64,000 nucleotides of DNA from CAYWRZ01 sp964460845 (GCA_964460845.1 CAYWRZ010000003.1:186001-250000); one strand, 5' to 3'; shown: positions 43,846 through 53,300, numbered from the stretch's first letter. The notes: generated from the letters alone by a model not told the origin. Numbers and translations: made by a program.

Positions 43846-45792
43846 TTATTTTATGATAATCCTTCCCAGCTCGGCCGAGAGCAGCATTTTCACTTCCAGC
43901 CATATCAACTGCTCTTCGAGCAGGGCGTTCAGCCTTTCTTCGCTGAGCGAATCTTTTTTTAATTCGTCCTGGATACGGTATATAAGCTGCATCACTTTTT
44001 TCAGCTTGTAAGAATACACCGCATTGCGCACTAACTGGCTTATCTTTTGTTCTTCGGTAGTGGTAAAAATCAGGTGTTTTTCGCGCCAGTGCGGACTCAG
44101 CGTGTAAGGCGAAACCACCATATCGACTGCGGTTTTGGCACTGCCGTCGGCTTTTCCCAAAAAATGTGCCTGCATCAGGATCAGATCCTCGTCGAGCGCC
44201 AGGGCGTATTCTTCCAGAATGGCAGAAAACTCGGGGTTTTCCAGTTTCAGATCGTCGCTATGGAGCTGGTGAAGGATAAATTCGGCTACCGTAGTGTGCA
44301 GCGCTTCTTTCTTTCCCTCCTCATTTTCGATTTCGAACTGTAGTTCCCTATCTGCGTAGTTAAGCAAGATTCGAATCAGATCGCGTTCCTGCGGCAGCAG
44401 CTCGTTTTCAACTTCTAAGGATAGCTCGGGCGTTTGCGTAGCTGCTGTTTCGGGCGAATAGGGCAGGTCGGCACCGGCTTTTTTCGCCGATTTTTCGCGG
44501 CGTATTTTATTCAGCTCCTGAATCAGCGTTTGCTCTGCCATTTCGAAGAGCTTGCTGCATTCTTTTATATACACCGAGCGCGTAATCGGGTCGGGAATAA
44601 GCGCGATCGAAGTGACTAAATCGCGTATCAGCGAGGCTTTTTTTACCGGGTCGTGCTGTGCTTCTTTGAGCAGAATCCCGGTTTTGAAAAGAATAAAATC
44701 GCGTGTATTTTCTTCGATAAAACGGAAAAGCTCTTCGGTCGAAACGCGGCGTGCAAAAGAGTCGGGGTCTTCTCCGTCGGGGAAAAGCAGCACCTTTACG
44801 TTCATGCCCTCTTCGAGGATCATATCGATGCCTCGGAAAGATGCTTTTATACCAGCCGTGTCGCCGTCGTACAGAATTGTGATCTGTTTTGTATAACGCT
44901 TGATAAGCCGTATTTGCTCGGTAGTCAGCGAAGTGCCGCTGGAGGCCACCACATTTTCTATTCCGGCCTGAAACAGCGAAACCACATCGGTATAACCTTC
45001 TACGAGAAAGCAATTATCCTGTGCGATGATTGCTTTTTTGGCGAAATAAATCCCGTAGAGAATATTGCTTTTGATGTAGATTTCGGTCTCCGGACTGTTG
45101 AGGTACTTGGGTTCTTTTTTGTCCGTTTTCAGCGTGCGTGCGCCGAAAGCGATCACTTTTCCGGTTACGTTGTGGATGGGGAAAACCACTCTTCCGCGGA
45201 AGAAATCGAACCAGCGCTCGTCCCGTTGTTTGAGGAGCCCGGTTTTTTCAAAAAGTTCGAGCTGATAGCCTTGCTGCTGTGCAGCCTTTAGCAGGTCGTC
45301 GCTTTTTTCGACGGCGTAACCCAGTTGGAATTTTTTGACCGTATCGAGCGAAAAGCCCCGTTCGCGGAAATAGGAGAGTCCTACGGCTTTTCCTTCTTCG
45401 GTGTCGAACAGGTTTTGTGTAAAATGCCGTTGTGCAAAAGTCGATACGGCAAACAGGCTTTCGCGAGCGTTTTCGCGTTGGGTCTCTTCGGGCGTACGTT
45501 CTTCTTCCTCGACGTGAATTTGGTACTTGGCGGCCAGGTAACGCAGGGCTTCGGGATAGGAGAAATGCTCGTGTTCCATCACGAAGTTGACCGAGTTGCC
45601 GGCGGCGCCGCAACCGAAGCATTTGTAGATTCCCTTGGTCGGAGAGACCGTAAAAGAAGGAGTTTTTTCGTTGTGGAAGGGGCAGTTGCCGAGGTAGTTA
45701 GCCCCTCTTTTTTTGAGTGAAATAAAATCGCCGATCACCTCCTCTATGCGGGCGGTTTCAATAATTTGCGATATGGTTTCCTTCGGGATCAA
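43846..45792 (-). CDS. dnaG: DNA primase
   Basis: 648 residues. CHC2 zinc finger (NCPFHNEKTPSFTV, YKCFGCGAAGN), catalytic TOPRIM domain (FLVEGYTDVVSLFQAG, ILYDGDTAGIKA) and C-terminal helicase-binding region. It makes RNA primers for replication. Its ATG overlaps the TGA of the upstream YwqK-like gene by four bases (ATGA), so the two are translationally coupled. Confidence 0.96.
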   Translation of the reverse strand: MIPKETISQIIETARIEEVIGDFISLKKRGANYLGNCPFHNEKTPSFTVSPTKGIYKCFGCGAAGNSVNFVMEHEHFSYPEALRYLAAKYQIHVEEEERTPEETQRENARESLFAVSTFAQRHFTQNLFDTEEGKAVGLSYFRERGFSLDTVKKFQLGYAVEKSDDLLKAAQQQGYQLELFEKTGLLKQRDERWFDFFRGRVVFPIHNVTGKVIAFGARTLKTDKKEPKYLNSPETEIYIKSNILYGIYFAKKAIIAQDNCFLVEGYTDVVSLFQAGIENVVASSGTSLTTEQIRLIKRYTKQITILYDGDTAGIKASFRGIDMILEEGMNVKVLLFPDGEDPDSFARRVSTEELFRFIEENTRDFILFKTGILLKEAQHDPVKKASLIRDLVTSIALIPDPITRSVYIKECSKLFEMAEQTLIQELNKIRREKSAKKAGADLPYSPETAATQTPELSLEVENELLPQERDLIRILLNYADRELQFEIENEEGKKEALHTTVAEFILHQLHSDDLKLENPEFSAILEEYALALDEDLILMQAHFLGKADGSAKTAVDMVVSPYTLSPHWREKHLIFTTTEEQKISQLVRNAVYSYKLKKVMQLIYRIQDELKKDSLSEERLNALLEEQLIWLEVKMLLSAELGRIIIK

Positions 45793-46229
45793 TCCTTCGG
45801 ACTGTAGTTTTCTTCTTTGATCAGATTGCCTTCTTCGTCATAAAAACGCCAAATTCCGCTGCGTACATCATTGGTATAATAGCCTATGTAGCGAGCCTGC
45901 CCGTTGGGGTAAAAAGAGGTGGTTCGCCCGTCTTTGACGCCCATCGAATAGGTGTCTTCGCTCCATTTTATGCCCGAGTCGTACCAGCTTGTCCACAAGC
46001 CCTGACGTTTGCTATCGCGTATTTCGCCTTTCATTTTGAGCCTGCCGTTGGGATAATAGAGTTCGTTTTCGCCGTCTTTCATGCTGGCGTTGGGGTTCGG
46101 GGCGATGGCCTGTGGCGCTTGTGGCGCAGGGGTTTCCGGCTGTGTGGCTGTGCCTGTTTCGGAGGGAGATTGGCAGGATACGGTACTGATAAGCGTACCA
46201 AGCAGTAGCGTAAAAAGGAAGTTTTTCAT
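45789..46229 (-). CDS. YwqK/MORN-like repeat lipoprotein
   Basis: 146 residues from ATG 46229, where a lipoprotein signal (FTLLLGTLISTVSCQ) begins; the longer frame to 46322 adds a non-signal N-terminus. A Pro/Ala-rich linker is followed by three tandem repeats of the GxLKxKGEI/RQGLWTSWY type (ELYYPNGRLKMKGEIRD, GVKDGRTTSFYPNGQARY, IWRFYDEEGNLIKEENY). This repeat is named after the B. subtilis YwqK antitoxin family, but a lipoprotein with it is common in Bacteroidota and need not be an antitoxin. It is translated just upstream of dnaG. Confidence 0.75.
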   Translation of the reverse strand: MKNFLFTLLLGTLISTVSCQSPSETGTATQPETPAPQAPQAIAPNPNASMKDGENELYYPNGRLKMKGEIRDSKRQGLWTSWYDSGIKWSEDTYSMGVKDGRTTSFYPNGQARYIGYYTNDVRSGIWRFYDEEGNLIKEENYSPKD

Positions 46230-46319
46230 CTGAAAGGGCTTAGTCATTACAAAAATAGCCTTTATCGTTGTTCTTTCAAGTCTGGTGCAAAACTCAGTGC
46301 TTCTGTATCCTAAAAATAC

Positions 46320-46346
46320 CAAGACCCGCCTTTGGAGCGGGTCTTG
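46320..46346 (-). terminator. Terminator of the hppD gene
   Basis: A 10-bp stem CAAGACCCGC (46320-46329) with GCGGGTCTTG (46337-46346), and T-rich sequence GTATTTTTA on the minus-strand 3' side. Confidence 0.8.
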
Positions 46347-46364
46347 AATGAGGAAAAACGGTTT

Positions 46365-47504
46365 TTAGAGCGTGCCCCGCAGCTCCTGCTCGCGCTCGAT
46401 AGCTTCGAACAGGGCTTTGAAGTTACCTTTTCCGAACGATTTGGCGCCTTTGCGCTGGATAATTTCGAAAAAGAGTGTGGGTCTGTCTTGTATGGGTTTG
46501 CTGAAAAGCTGGAGCAGGTACCCTTCGTCGTCGCGGTCGATAAGAATACCAAGCTCTTTGAGCGGTTCCAGGTCTTCGTCGATTTCACCTACACGGTCAA
46601 GGATACCTTCGTAGTAAGTCGAGGGCACGAACAGGAATTCTACCCCACGGCTGCGCAGGTCTTTTACGGTTTCGATGATGTTGTCGGTCGCTACGGCAAT
46701 GTGCTGAATACCCGGGCCTCCGTAGAAATCGAGGTATTCTTCGATCTGTGATTTTTTCTTTCCTTCGGCGGGCTCGTTAATGGGAAATTTGATGCGACCG
46801 TTGCCGTTGCTCATCACCTTACTCATCAGCGCTGTGTAGTCGGTAGAAATGTCTTTGTCGTCGAAAGAGATAAGCTGGGCAAATCCCATTACTTTGGCGT
46901 AAAACTCTATCCATTGGTTCATTTCACCCCAGCCTACGTTGCCCACCATGTGGTCGATGTATTTCAGACCCGTGGGTTTGGGGTTGTATTCGCTTTTCCA
47001 GGCTTTGAAGCCGGGCAGGAACAAGCCATTGTAGTTTTTACGTTCGATAAAAATATGCACGGTATCGCCGTAGGTATGGATACCTGAGCGTACCACTTCT
47101 CCGTCCTTGTCTTTTTCCACTACCGGCTCAAGAAATGATTTTGCGCCGCGTTTAGTGGTTTCTTCCCAGGCTTTGCGGGCATCGTCCACCCAAAGAGCCA
47201 CTACTTTAATTCCGTCGCCGTGGGCACGAAGGTGTTCGTTGATAGGGCTTTCGGGATTCAGGGGTGTGGTCAGCACCAAACGGATTTTGTCTTGTTGCAG
47301 CACGTAAGAGGTGCGGTCTTTCACACCGGTTTCGAGTCCGGCATACGCGAGCGACTGGAATCCGAAGGCGGTTTTGTAATAATGGGCGGCCTGTTTGGCG
47401 TTGCCTACATAAAGCTCCACGTAATCGGTACCGAGAAGTGGCAGAAAATCTTCGGCCTCGGGTACTACTTTTTCGAGCTGGAGGGAGGTGTTATCTTTAG
47501 TCAT
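46365..47504 (-). CDS. hppD: 4-hydroxyphenylpyruvate dioxygenase
   Basis: 379 residues. Iron ligands are His in IDHMVGNVG, His in GIQHIAVATDN and Glu in TLFFEIIQRKG. Length and motif order match bacterial HPPD. It makes homogentisate from 4-hydroxyphenylpyruvate in tyrosine degradation. It is 47 nt downstream of hmgA, the next step, on the same strand, and is followed by a strong terminator. Confidence 0.96.
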   Translation of the reverse strand: MTKDNTSLQLEKVVPEAEDFLPLLGTDYVELYVGNAKQAAHYYKTAFGFQSLAYAGLETGVKDRTSYVLQQDKIRLVLTTPLNPESPINEHLRAHGDGIKVVALWVDDARKAWEETTKRGAKSFLEPVVEKDKDGEVVRSGIHTYGDTVHIFIERKNYNGLFLPGFKAWKSEYNPKPTGLKYIDHMVGNVGWGEMNQWIEFYAKVMGFAQLISFDDKDISTDYTALMSKVMSNGNGRIKFPINEPAEGKKKSQIEEYLDFYGGPGIQHIAVATDNIIETVKDLRSRGVEFLFVPSTYYEGILDRVGEIDEDLEPLKELGILIDRDDEGYLLQLFSKPIQDRPTLFFEIIQRKGAKSFGKGNFKALFEAIEREQELRGTL

Positions 47505-47551
47505 GGGCTGTGTTCTTTTTTTGAGGTTCTAAAAAATGAGTTGTCTGGGTT

Positions 47552-48709
47552 TTATTCGGTCCAGGACTTGTAATACTTGCCATCGTCTATGCGCATGGCT
47601 TCTTCGGTGACCATCAGCGGACGGAAGGTGTCGATCATCACGGCAAGCTCTTGTGTTTCGGTTTGCCCGATGCTGCGTTCCATTGCTCCCGGCGCAGGGC
47701 CGTGCGGAATACCTTTCGGGTGCAGGGTGATGTGGCCCTGTTCGATGTTGTTCCGGCTCATAAAGTCACCGTCCACGTAATACAGCACTTCATCGCTGTC
47801 GATGTTGCTGTGGTTGTAGGGTGCGGGAATGGAGTCGGGGTGATAATCGTACAGGCGCGGACAGAAAGAACAGATCACGAAAGCACCTGTTTCGAAGGTT
47901 TGATGCACGGGTGGGGGTTGGTGTACCCTTCCTGTGATGGGTTCGAAATTGTGGATCGAGAATCCGTAAGGGAAATTGTAGCCGTCCCATCCTACCACAT
48001 CGAAGGGATGCGTGGCATACACTACTTCATGGATATGGCCTTCTTTTTTGATTTTGATCACAAAGTCGCCTTTTTCATCGAAAGTTTCGAGCTCGGTGGG
48101 CAGCTTGAGGTCGCGTTCGCAGAAAGGAGAGTGTTCGAGCAGTTGGCCAAAGCTGTTGCGGTACCTTTTGGGGGTGTAAATGGGATGGATCGATTCCAAA
48201 TAGAGCAGACGGTTGTCTGTGGTGTCAAATTCTATCTGGTAAATCATACCGCGTGGAATGATGAGGTAATCGCCGTATTCGAAGGGAATATTCCCCATGA
48301 AAGTGCGGAGCTTACCGCTGCCTTTGTGGACAAAGATCATTTCATCGGCATCGGCATTTTTGTAGAAATACTGCGTAAGCGATTGGGTGGGCGCGGCCAG
48401 CCCTATCAGCACATCGTTATTGACCAGCAAGAGCTTGCGGCTTTCTAAAAAATCGCTGGCCGGAGCTACGTCAAAGCCTTTGAGCAGCATCGATTTGATG
48501 TTGTGCGCTTCGGCGATTTTGGGTGCAACGCTATACGAGCGGAGTATTTCTTTCACCTGCGTAGGACGGTGCACGTGGTACAGCAACGACGACATTCCGC
48601 TGAAGCCTTCTGTGCCGAAAAGCTGCTCGTAAGCCAGCCGATCGCCCGAGGGGCGGAAAACCGTGTGCCGTTTGGCGGGTATGTTTCCGAGTTTATGGTA
48701 AACAGGCAT
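47552..48709 (-). CDS. hmgA: Homogentisate 1,2-dioxygenase
   Basis: 385 residues. Cupin-like fold with the family's LHPKGIPHGPAPGAMERSIG and PYNHSNIDSDEVLYY motifs and a long N-terminal domain (PVYHKLGNIPAKRHTVF). It opens the homogentisate ring to maleylacetoacetate. It is smaller than the proteobacterial and human forms (about 430 residues), as is common in Bacteroidota. The downstream isomerase and hydrolase genes (maiA, fahA) are not in the window. Confidence 0.93.
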   Translation of the reverse strand: MPVYHKLGNIPAKRHTVFRPSGDRLAYEQLFGTEGFSGMSSLLYHVHRPTQVKEILRSYSVAPKIAEAHNIKSMLLKGFDVAPASDFLESRKLLLVNNDVLIGLAAPTQSLTQYFYKNADADEMIFVHKGSGKLRTFMGNIPFEYGDYLIIPRGMIYQIEFDTTDNRLLYLESIHPIYTPKRYRNSFGQLLEHSPFCERDLKLPTELETFDEKGDFVIKIKKEGHIHEVVYATHPFDVVGWDGYNFPYGFSIHNFEPITGRVHQPPPVHQTFETGAFVICSFCPRLYDYHPDSIPAPYNHSNIDSDEVLYYVDGDFMSRNNIEQGHITLHPKGIPHGPAPGAMERSIGQTETQELAVMIDTFRPLMVTEEAMRIDDGKYYKSWTE

Positions 48710-48875
48710 AAGATTCGGTTAAAAAAGTTGAACGAACAAGCGTTGAATAGGGTCATAACCCTGTAAAACAGGCATAAGCTGTCTTGCGGCCGGGTTCATT
48801 CCGGATTACGCTTGGTGATGCGCTTCAGGTTTGTGTACTGAAACCGTGAAGAAGTGTAAAGGGGCCGCATAGCTA

Positions 48876-48883
48876 CAAATGTA
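48876..48883 (-). promoter_or_regulatory. -7-like element (TAcaTTTG) upstream of hmgA
   Basis: Minus-strand TACATTTG about 166 nt upstream of the hmgA ATG; the candidate -33 gives a 14-nt spacer, which is short. Confidence 0.3.
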
Positions 48884-48912
48884 AAAAACGGGCAGGGCAA
48901 ATGCAAGCCTGA

Positions 48913-49983
48913 TTAAGGCTCTTCGGGTGTTTTCTGCAAGCGGATAATTTCGCCCAAATTGGGGCGCAGACGACTTTTAAACACCGCATGGGCATGTAGC
49001 TTGCGCGCGCCCCGGCGCAAATTTTTCTGTGCTTCTTCGGGCATCAGCGCAATATCCTTGCAGGTTGGTGTACAGCAGCCATTGTACAATTCACGGCAGT
49101 TGTCGCACTGGATAAAGAGCAGGTGGCAATCGTCGTTACGGCAATTGGTATGGTTGTCGCAGGGAGCGCCGCATTGGTGGCAGGAGGCAATCACGTCGTC
49201 GGTAATACGCTCGCCCATGCGCTGGTCAAAGACAAAGTTTTTGCCGATAAAACGGGAAGGCAGGTTTTCATTTTTCAACTGACGCACGTAGTCGATAATA
49301 CCACCATGCAGTTGGTTCACGTCTTTAAACCCGTGGTGGCGCAGGTAAGCGCTGGCTTTTTCACAACGGATGCCACCGGTGCAGTAGAGCAGCACCTTTT
49401 GCTCCTCTTTCCCTTTAAGCTCATCGAGCACCATAGGAAGCTCTTCTTTGAAAGTATCGGCCGGCGGACAGATAGCGCCTTCAAAACGCCCCACTTCGCT
49501 TTCGTAATGGTTGCGCATATCGACCACGATAGTGTCGGGTTGGTTGAGTGCTTCGTTAAATTCGCGGGCCGAGAGGTGCGTGCCTACGTTGGTGACATCG
49601 AATGCGCTGTCGTCGAGTCCGTCGGCTACGATTTTATGCCGCACCTTTACGATAAGCTTCAGAAAAGATTTGCCATCGTCTTGTACCGCGATTTTGAACG
49701 GAATATCGCGAAATTCCTCGCGCGCGAAAAGTTTTTCGCGAAACGTATCAAGGTGGTGTTCGGGTACGCTCAACTGGGCGTTAATACCTTCTTTGGCCAG
49801 GTAGATGCGTCCGAGCACACCCAGCTCCTGCCATTCGGCATAAAGCGTATCGCGCAGCATGTCGGGCTCGTTGAGGATGACATACCGGTAAAAGGAAAAC
49901 GTAATGCGCCTGAAAGGTTCGGCTTCGAGCTGGCGCAATAAAGTGGCTTTGTCGTATTTGTTGTGAAGGGCCATATTTTGCAT
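48913..49983 (-). CDS. trhO: tRNA uridine(34) hydroxylase, rhodanese-like
   Basis: 356 residues. An N-terminal UPF0176-type domain (KEGINAQLSVPEHHLDTF) is followed by a rhodanese domain with the active-site loop VLLYCTGGIRCEKASAYL, and then a C-terminal Cys-rich zinc region (SCHQCGAPCDNHTNC, NCCTPTCKD-like GCCTPTCKD). TrhO makes 5-hydroxyuridine at tRNA position 34. ATG 49983 is used; an ATG at 49974 is also in frame. A TAAATTTG lies 20 nt upstream. Confidence 0.93.
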   Translation of the reverse strand: MQNMALHNKYDKATLLRQLEAEPFRRITFSFYRYVILNEPDMLRDTLYAEWQELGVLGRIYLAKEGINAQLSVPEHHLDTFREKLFAREEFRDIPFKIAVQDDGKSFLKLIVKVRHKIVADGLDDSAFDVTNVGTHLSAREFNEALNQPDTIVVDMRNHYESEVGRFEGAICPPADTFKEELPMVLDELKGKEEQKVLLYCTGGIRCEKASAYLRHHGFKDVNQLHGGIIDYVRQLKNENLPSRFIGKNFVFDQRMGERITDDVIASCHQCGAPCDNHTNCRNDDCHLLFIQCDNCRELYNGCCTPTCKDIALMPEEAQKNLRRGARKLHAHAVFKSRLRPNLGEIIRLQKTPEEP

Positions 49984-50003
49984 GAATATGGAGTTAGAAG
50001 ATG

Positions 50004-50011
50004 CAAATTTA
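50004..50011 (-). promoter_or_regulatory. -7-like element (TAaaTTTG) of trhO
   Basis: Minus-strand TAAATTTG ends 20 nt before ATG 49983. It lies in the divergent region with the dehydrogenase gene. Confidence 0.35.
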
Positions 50012-50088
50012 CCAAACTTTTACCGTCTGGCGAGCGCAGCCATTAATCCATGCAGAAAAAAACTATTTTTAGCCCCAAAATAGAACAG

Positions 50089-51039
50089 ATGGCAGCTACC
50101 GAAAAAATACTCGTGATAGGATCGCGCGGACAGATTGGAACCGAACTGGTTGAAGCGCTTCGTAAGCTATACGGCACTTCGCAGGTTATTGCCTGCGACC
50201 TGAAAGCGAACGATAGCGGAGAAGAATACTACGAGCAGTTGGATGTGCTGGATAAAGCCCGTTTGGGCGAAATTGTCAGAAAACACGGAGTTACGCAAGT
50301 TTACCTGCTGGCGGCTTTACTTTCTGCCACTGCCGAAAAAAACCCTGCATTTGGATGGGAGCTCAACATGAACAGCCTTTTTCATGTATTGGAGCTGGCC
50401 CGCGAGAAGATTATCCGTAAAGTTTACTGGCCCAGCTCGATAGCCGTGTTCGGCCCTACTACACCCAGGTTAGGTACGCCCCAGCATACTGTGATGGAAC
50501 CCGTTACTGTGTACGGTATCAGCAAGCAGGCGGGGGAGCGTTGGTGCGAATATTATTTTCAGAAATACGGCGTAGATGTAAGAAGCTTGAGGTACCCGGG
50601 ACTTATAGGATACAAATCCTTACCGGGCGGCGGTACCACCGATTATGCCGTAGATATTTTTCATCAGGCGCTCAAAACGGGCAGTTACGAATGTTTCCTT
50701 TCGGAAAACACCTTGTTGCCCATGATGTACATGGAAGATGCTATCCGTGCGACGATCGAAATAATGCAGGCCGATGCCGATCGGATCAGCATTCGTTCGA
50801 GCTATAATTTGGCCGGACTCAGCTTTACCCCCGATCAGTTGGCTGCGGCTATTCGCGTGCATATTCCCGAATTCAGGATTAGCTATGCCCCTGATTTTCG
50901 TCAGGCTATTGCCGATAGCTGGCCGCAGGTGATAGACGACAGCGTGGCGCACCGCGACTGGGGCTGGAAACCCGAAACCAATTTGGAAAAGATGGTGGAA
51001 AGCATGTGGCGTAATTTGCGTGAGCAGGTAAAACATTAA
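50089..51039 (+). CDS. NAD-dependent L-threonine 3-dehydrogenase-like epimerase-fold enzyme
   Basis: 316 residues from ATG 50089; an in-frame ATG at 50050 would add 13 residues. Extended SDR Rossmann fold with ILVIGSRGQIGTELVEAL (NAD site, GxxGxxG as GSRGQIG) and catalytic YGISKQAGE (YxxxK), plus the segment GYKSLPGGGTTDYAV typical of SDR-type threonine dehydrogenases. It would convert threonine to 2-amino-3-ketobutyrate. A generic sugar epimerase cannot be fully ruled out, but the GPTTPRLGTPQHTVMEPVT stretch is a good sign for TDH. Confidence 0.85.
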   Translation: MAATEKILVIGSRGQIGTELVEALRKLYGTSQVIACDLKANDSGEEYYEQLDVLDKARLGEIVRKHGVTQVYLLAALLSATAEKNPAFGWELNMNSLFHVLELAREKIIRKVYWPSSIAVFGPTTPRLGTPQHTVMEPVTVYGISKQAGERWCEYYFQKYGVDVRSLRYPGLIGYKSLPGGGTTDYAVDIFHQALKTGSYECFLSENTLLPMMYMEDAIRATIEIMQADADRISIRSSYNLAGLSFTPDQLAAAIRVHIPEFRISYAPDFRQAIADSWPQVIDDSVAHRDWGWKPETNLEKMVESMWRNLREQVKH

Positions 51040-51106
51040 TGCTTTACGCCGTTTTACCGGAAGTTTTATTTTACAGCCTTTCGTTCTACCCTCTGTAAAT
51101 TCTCGT

Positions 51107-51114
51107 TATTTTTG
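51107..51114 (+). promoter_or_regulatory. -7 element (TAttTTTG) 4 nt before the cysS start
   Basis: TATTTTTG followed by AAAA then ATG at 51119, implying a leaderless message. Confidence 0.45.
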
Positions 51115-51118
51115 AAAA

Positions 51119-52594
51119 ATGACACAAGCGCTTTACCTCTATAATACCCTCACCCGTAAGAAAGAACGTTTCGAACCGCTTAATCCGCCCTATGTGGGGA
51201 TGTATGTGTGTGGACCTACCGTTTACAGCAATGTACATTTGGGCAATGTGCGTACTTTTCTCACGTTCGACATCGTGTTTCGTTACCTAACCTTTATCGG
51301 GTACAAAGTGCGGTATGTGCGTAACATTACCGATGTGGGTCATTTGGTGGACGATGCCGATCACGGAGAAGATAAAATAGCGCGTAAAGCCCGTTTGGAA
51401 AATAAGGAGCCGATGGAGGTCGTGCAGCTTTATACCAACGACTTTCACCGGGTTACCGAGCGTTTTAACCTGCATTCGCCGAGCATAGAGCCTACGGCTA
51501 CGGGGCATATCATTGAGCAGATTCGGATGGTGCAGGAAATTTTGGCCAACGGATATGCGTATGAAGTAAACGGTTCGGTCTATTTCGATGTGCTGAAATA
51601 CAACGAGGATAAAAAAGATTACGGAATCCTTTCGGGTCGTGTGCTTGACGAGCTGCTTGAAAACACGCGCGATAACCTTGAAGGGCAGGGAGAAAAGAAA
51701 AACCCGTATGATTTTGCGCTTTGGAAAAAGGCTGAAAAGGGGCATATCATGCGTTGGCCTTCGCCCTGGGGCGAAGGATTTCCGGGCTGGCACCTGGAGT
51801 GTTCGGCGATGAGCACGCGGTATTTGGGCGAAACGTTTGACATTCACGGCGGTGGTATGGACTTGAAGTTTCCGCATCACGAATGTGAGATTGCACAGAA
51901 CGTGGCCTGCACCGGCGAAAAGCCCGCACGTTATTGGATGCACGGTAATATGCTGACCGTGAACGGGCAGAAAATGAGCAAGGCTTTGGGTAATTCGTTC
52001 CTTCCCGATCAGTTGGTGTCGGGCGATCATCCCTTGCTGGATCAGGGCTATTCCGAAATGACCGTACGTTTTTTCATGCTCCAATCGCATTATGCCAGCA
52101 CCCTCGACTTTTCGAACGAGGCGTTGAAAGCGGCAGAAAAAGGCTATAAAAGGCTGATGGCTGCGGTCGATACATTGGATCGGATCAAAGCTTCGGAGGT
52201 TTCTGAAACTGATATTCCGGCTTTTGTGCAGCGTTGTTACGAAGCCATGAACGATGATTTTAATTGTCCGGTATTGATAGCCCAGCTTTTTGAGGGCGTG
52301 CGCATCATCAACAGCGCAGCAGAATTGAAGTTGAAGCTTACCGCTCAGGATTTGGACACCTTGAAAAACGCGTTTACGGGTTTTGTGTTTGACGTGCTGG
52401 GTTTTCGTCGCGAAACGGCCGGAGGACAAAATACCGAGCTGGTAGAGGGCTTAATGCAAGCGTTTATTGCGCTTCGTCAGCAGGTAAAGTCTGAAAAAAA
52501 TTACGCGTTGGCAGATGCCATTCGTGATCGCCTAAAAGAAGCGGGCATAGTGCTGAAAGACACCAAAGAAGGGGTCGAGTGGAGTTTGGAATAA
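51119..52594 (+). CDS. cysS: Cysteinyl-tRNA synthetase
   Basis: 491 residues. Class I signature HLGN in VHLGNVRT and KMSKALGN. Zinc ligands Cys in VCGPTVYS, Cys in LECSAM, and His/Cys in KFPHHECEIAQ. The C-terminal anticodon-binding domain ends at the usual point. It charges tRNA-Cys. Confidence 0.97.
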   Translation: MTQALYLYNTLTRKKERFEPLNPPYVGMYVCGPTVYSNVHLGNVRTFLTFDIVFRYLTFIGYKVRYVRNITDVGHLVDDADHGEDKIARKARLENKEPMEVVQLYTNDFHRVTERFNLHSPSIEPTATGHIIEQIRMVQEILANGYAYEVNGSVYFDVLKYNEDKKDYGILSGRVLDELLENTRDNLEGQGEKKNPYDFALWKKAEKGHIMRWPSPWGEGFPGWHLECSAMSTRYLGETFDIHGGGMDLKFPHHECEIAQNVACTGEKPARYWMHGNMLTVNGQKMSKALGNSFLPDQLVSGDHPLLDQGYSEMTVRFFMLQSHYASTLDFSNEALKAAEKGYKRLMAAVDTLDRIKASEVSETDIPAFVQRCYEAMNDDFNCPVLIAQLFEGVRIINSAAELKLKLTAQDLDTLKNAFTGFVFDVLGFRRETAGGQNTELVEGLMQAFIALRQQVKSEKNYALADAIRDRLKEAGIVLKDTKEGVEWSLE

Positions 52595-52768
52595 AGGTGC
52601 TTTCGGTTTGAAAGGAAGCCGCGTTTTTTTGTGCAGACGCCCCACCCTCCACCCGGTTACAAGATAAGCCCCACTCCCTTATCCTCCAAGTCTCTTTTCA
52701 GCCATCCTGAAACTTCGCTTTCCTTTCCCGGCCACCTCCGTTCCGGATTATTGTACCGACATTATTCG

Positions 52769-52776
52769 TAACTTTG
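52769..52776 (+). promoter_or_regulatory. -7-like element (TAacTTTG) of the bacilliredoxin gene
   Basis: TAACTTTG about 94 nt upstream of ATG 52871; the nearest TTG is 15 nt upstream, a short spacer. Confidence 0.35.
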
Positions 52777-52870
52777 TAGCATTGAACCCACAGGTTTCGG
52801 GTGTGAAACACCGCCTTTTTCCTGTATTGGTTCTCACGTAGAGTCATTAACTGCATAAAAACACCCCATT

Positions 52871-53281
52871 ATGTATCCTCCCGATTTAGTAGCCCCCATG
52901 AAAAAAGACCTTACCGATGCCGGTTTTACCGAGCTGCTCGACGCGGCGCAGGTAGATGCCGCCTTGAAAGAGGTGGGCAGCGCATTGGTAATGGTAAACT
53001 CCGTATGCGGCTGTGCGGCCGGTGCGGCGCGTCCCGGAGTAAAGCATTCGCTTGGTCATGCGAAAGTTCCGCAACATCTTTTCACCGTATTTGCAGGAGT
53101 GGATCGCGATGCGGTCGATCAGGTGCGTAAATACACCCTTCCTTACCCTCCGTCTTCGCCTGCGGTGGCGCTGTTCAAAGACGGCAAGCTGGTGCATTTT
53201 CTGGAGCGTCATCACATCGAAGGGCGCAATGCCGAGATGATTGCCGAAAACCTGAAAGCGGCTTACGACGAATTTTGTTAA
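52871..53281 (+). CDS. BrxA/BrxB-family bacilliredoxin
   Basis: 136 residues with a thioredoxin fold and the CGC motif in VNSVCGCAAGAARPG, typical of the YphP/YqiW family. In Firmicutes these proteins remove bacillithiol from proteins; related proteins are common in Bacteroidota, some of which also make bacillithiol. No biosynthesis gene is visible here. Its own terminator follows. Confidence 0.9.
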   Translation: MYPPDLVAPMKKDLTDAGFTELLDAAQVDAALKEVGSALVMVNSVCGCAAGAARPGVKHSLGHAKVPQHLFTVFAGVDRDAVDQVRKYTLPYPPSSPAVALFKDGKLVHFLERHHIEGRNAEMIAENLKAAYDEFC

Positions 53282-53300
53282 TCGCTGCGTAGCGAACGTA

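Noticed and set aside
45789..46229. YwqK-like protein as an antitoxin of a toxin-antitoxin system
   Set aside because: It is a lipoprotein with MORN-like repeats and lies next to dnaG with no toxin gene beside it.
47651..48448. A 265-residue plus-strand frame opposite hmgA
   Set aside because: It is a shadow of hmgA, which has all its family motifs.
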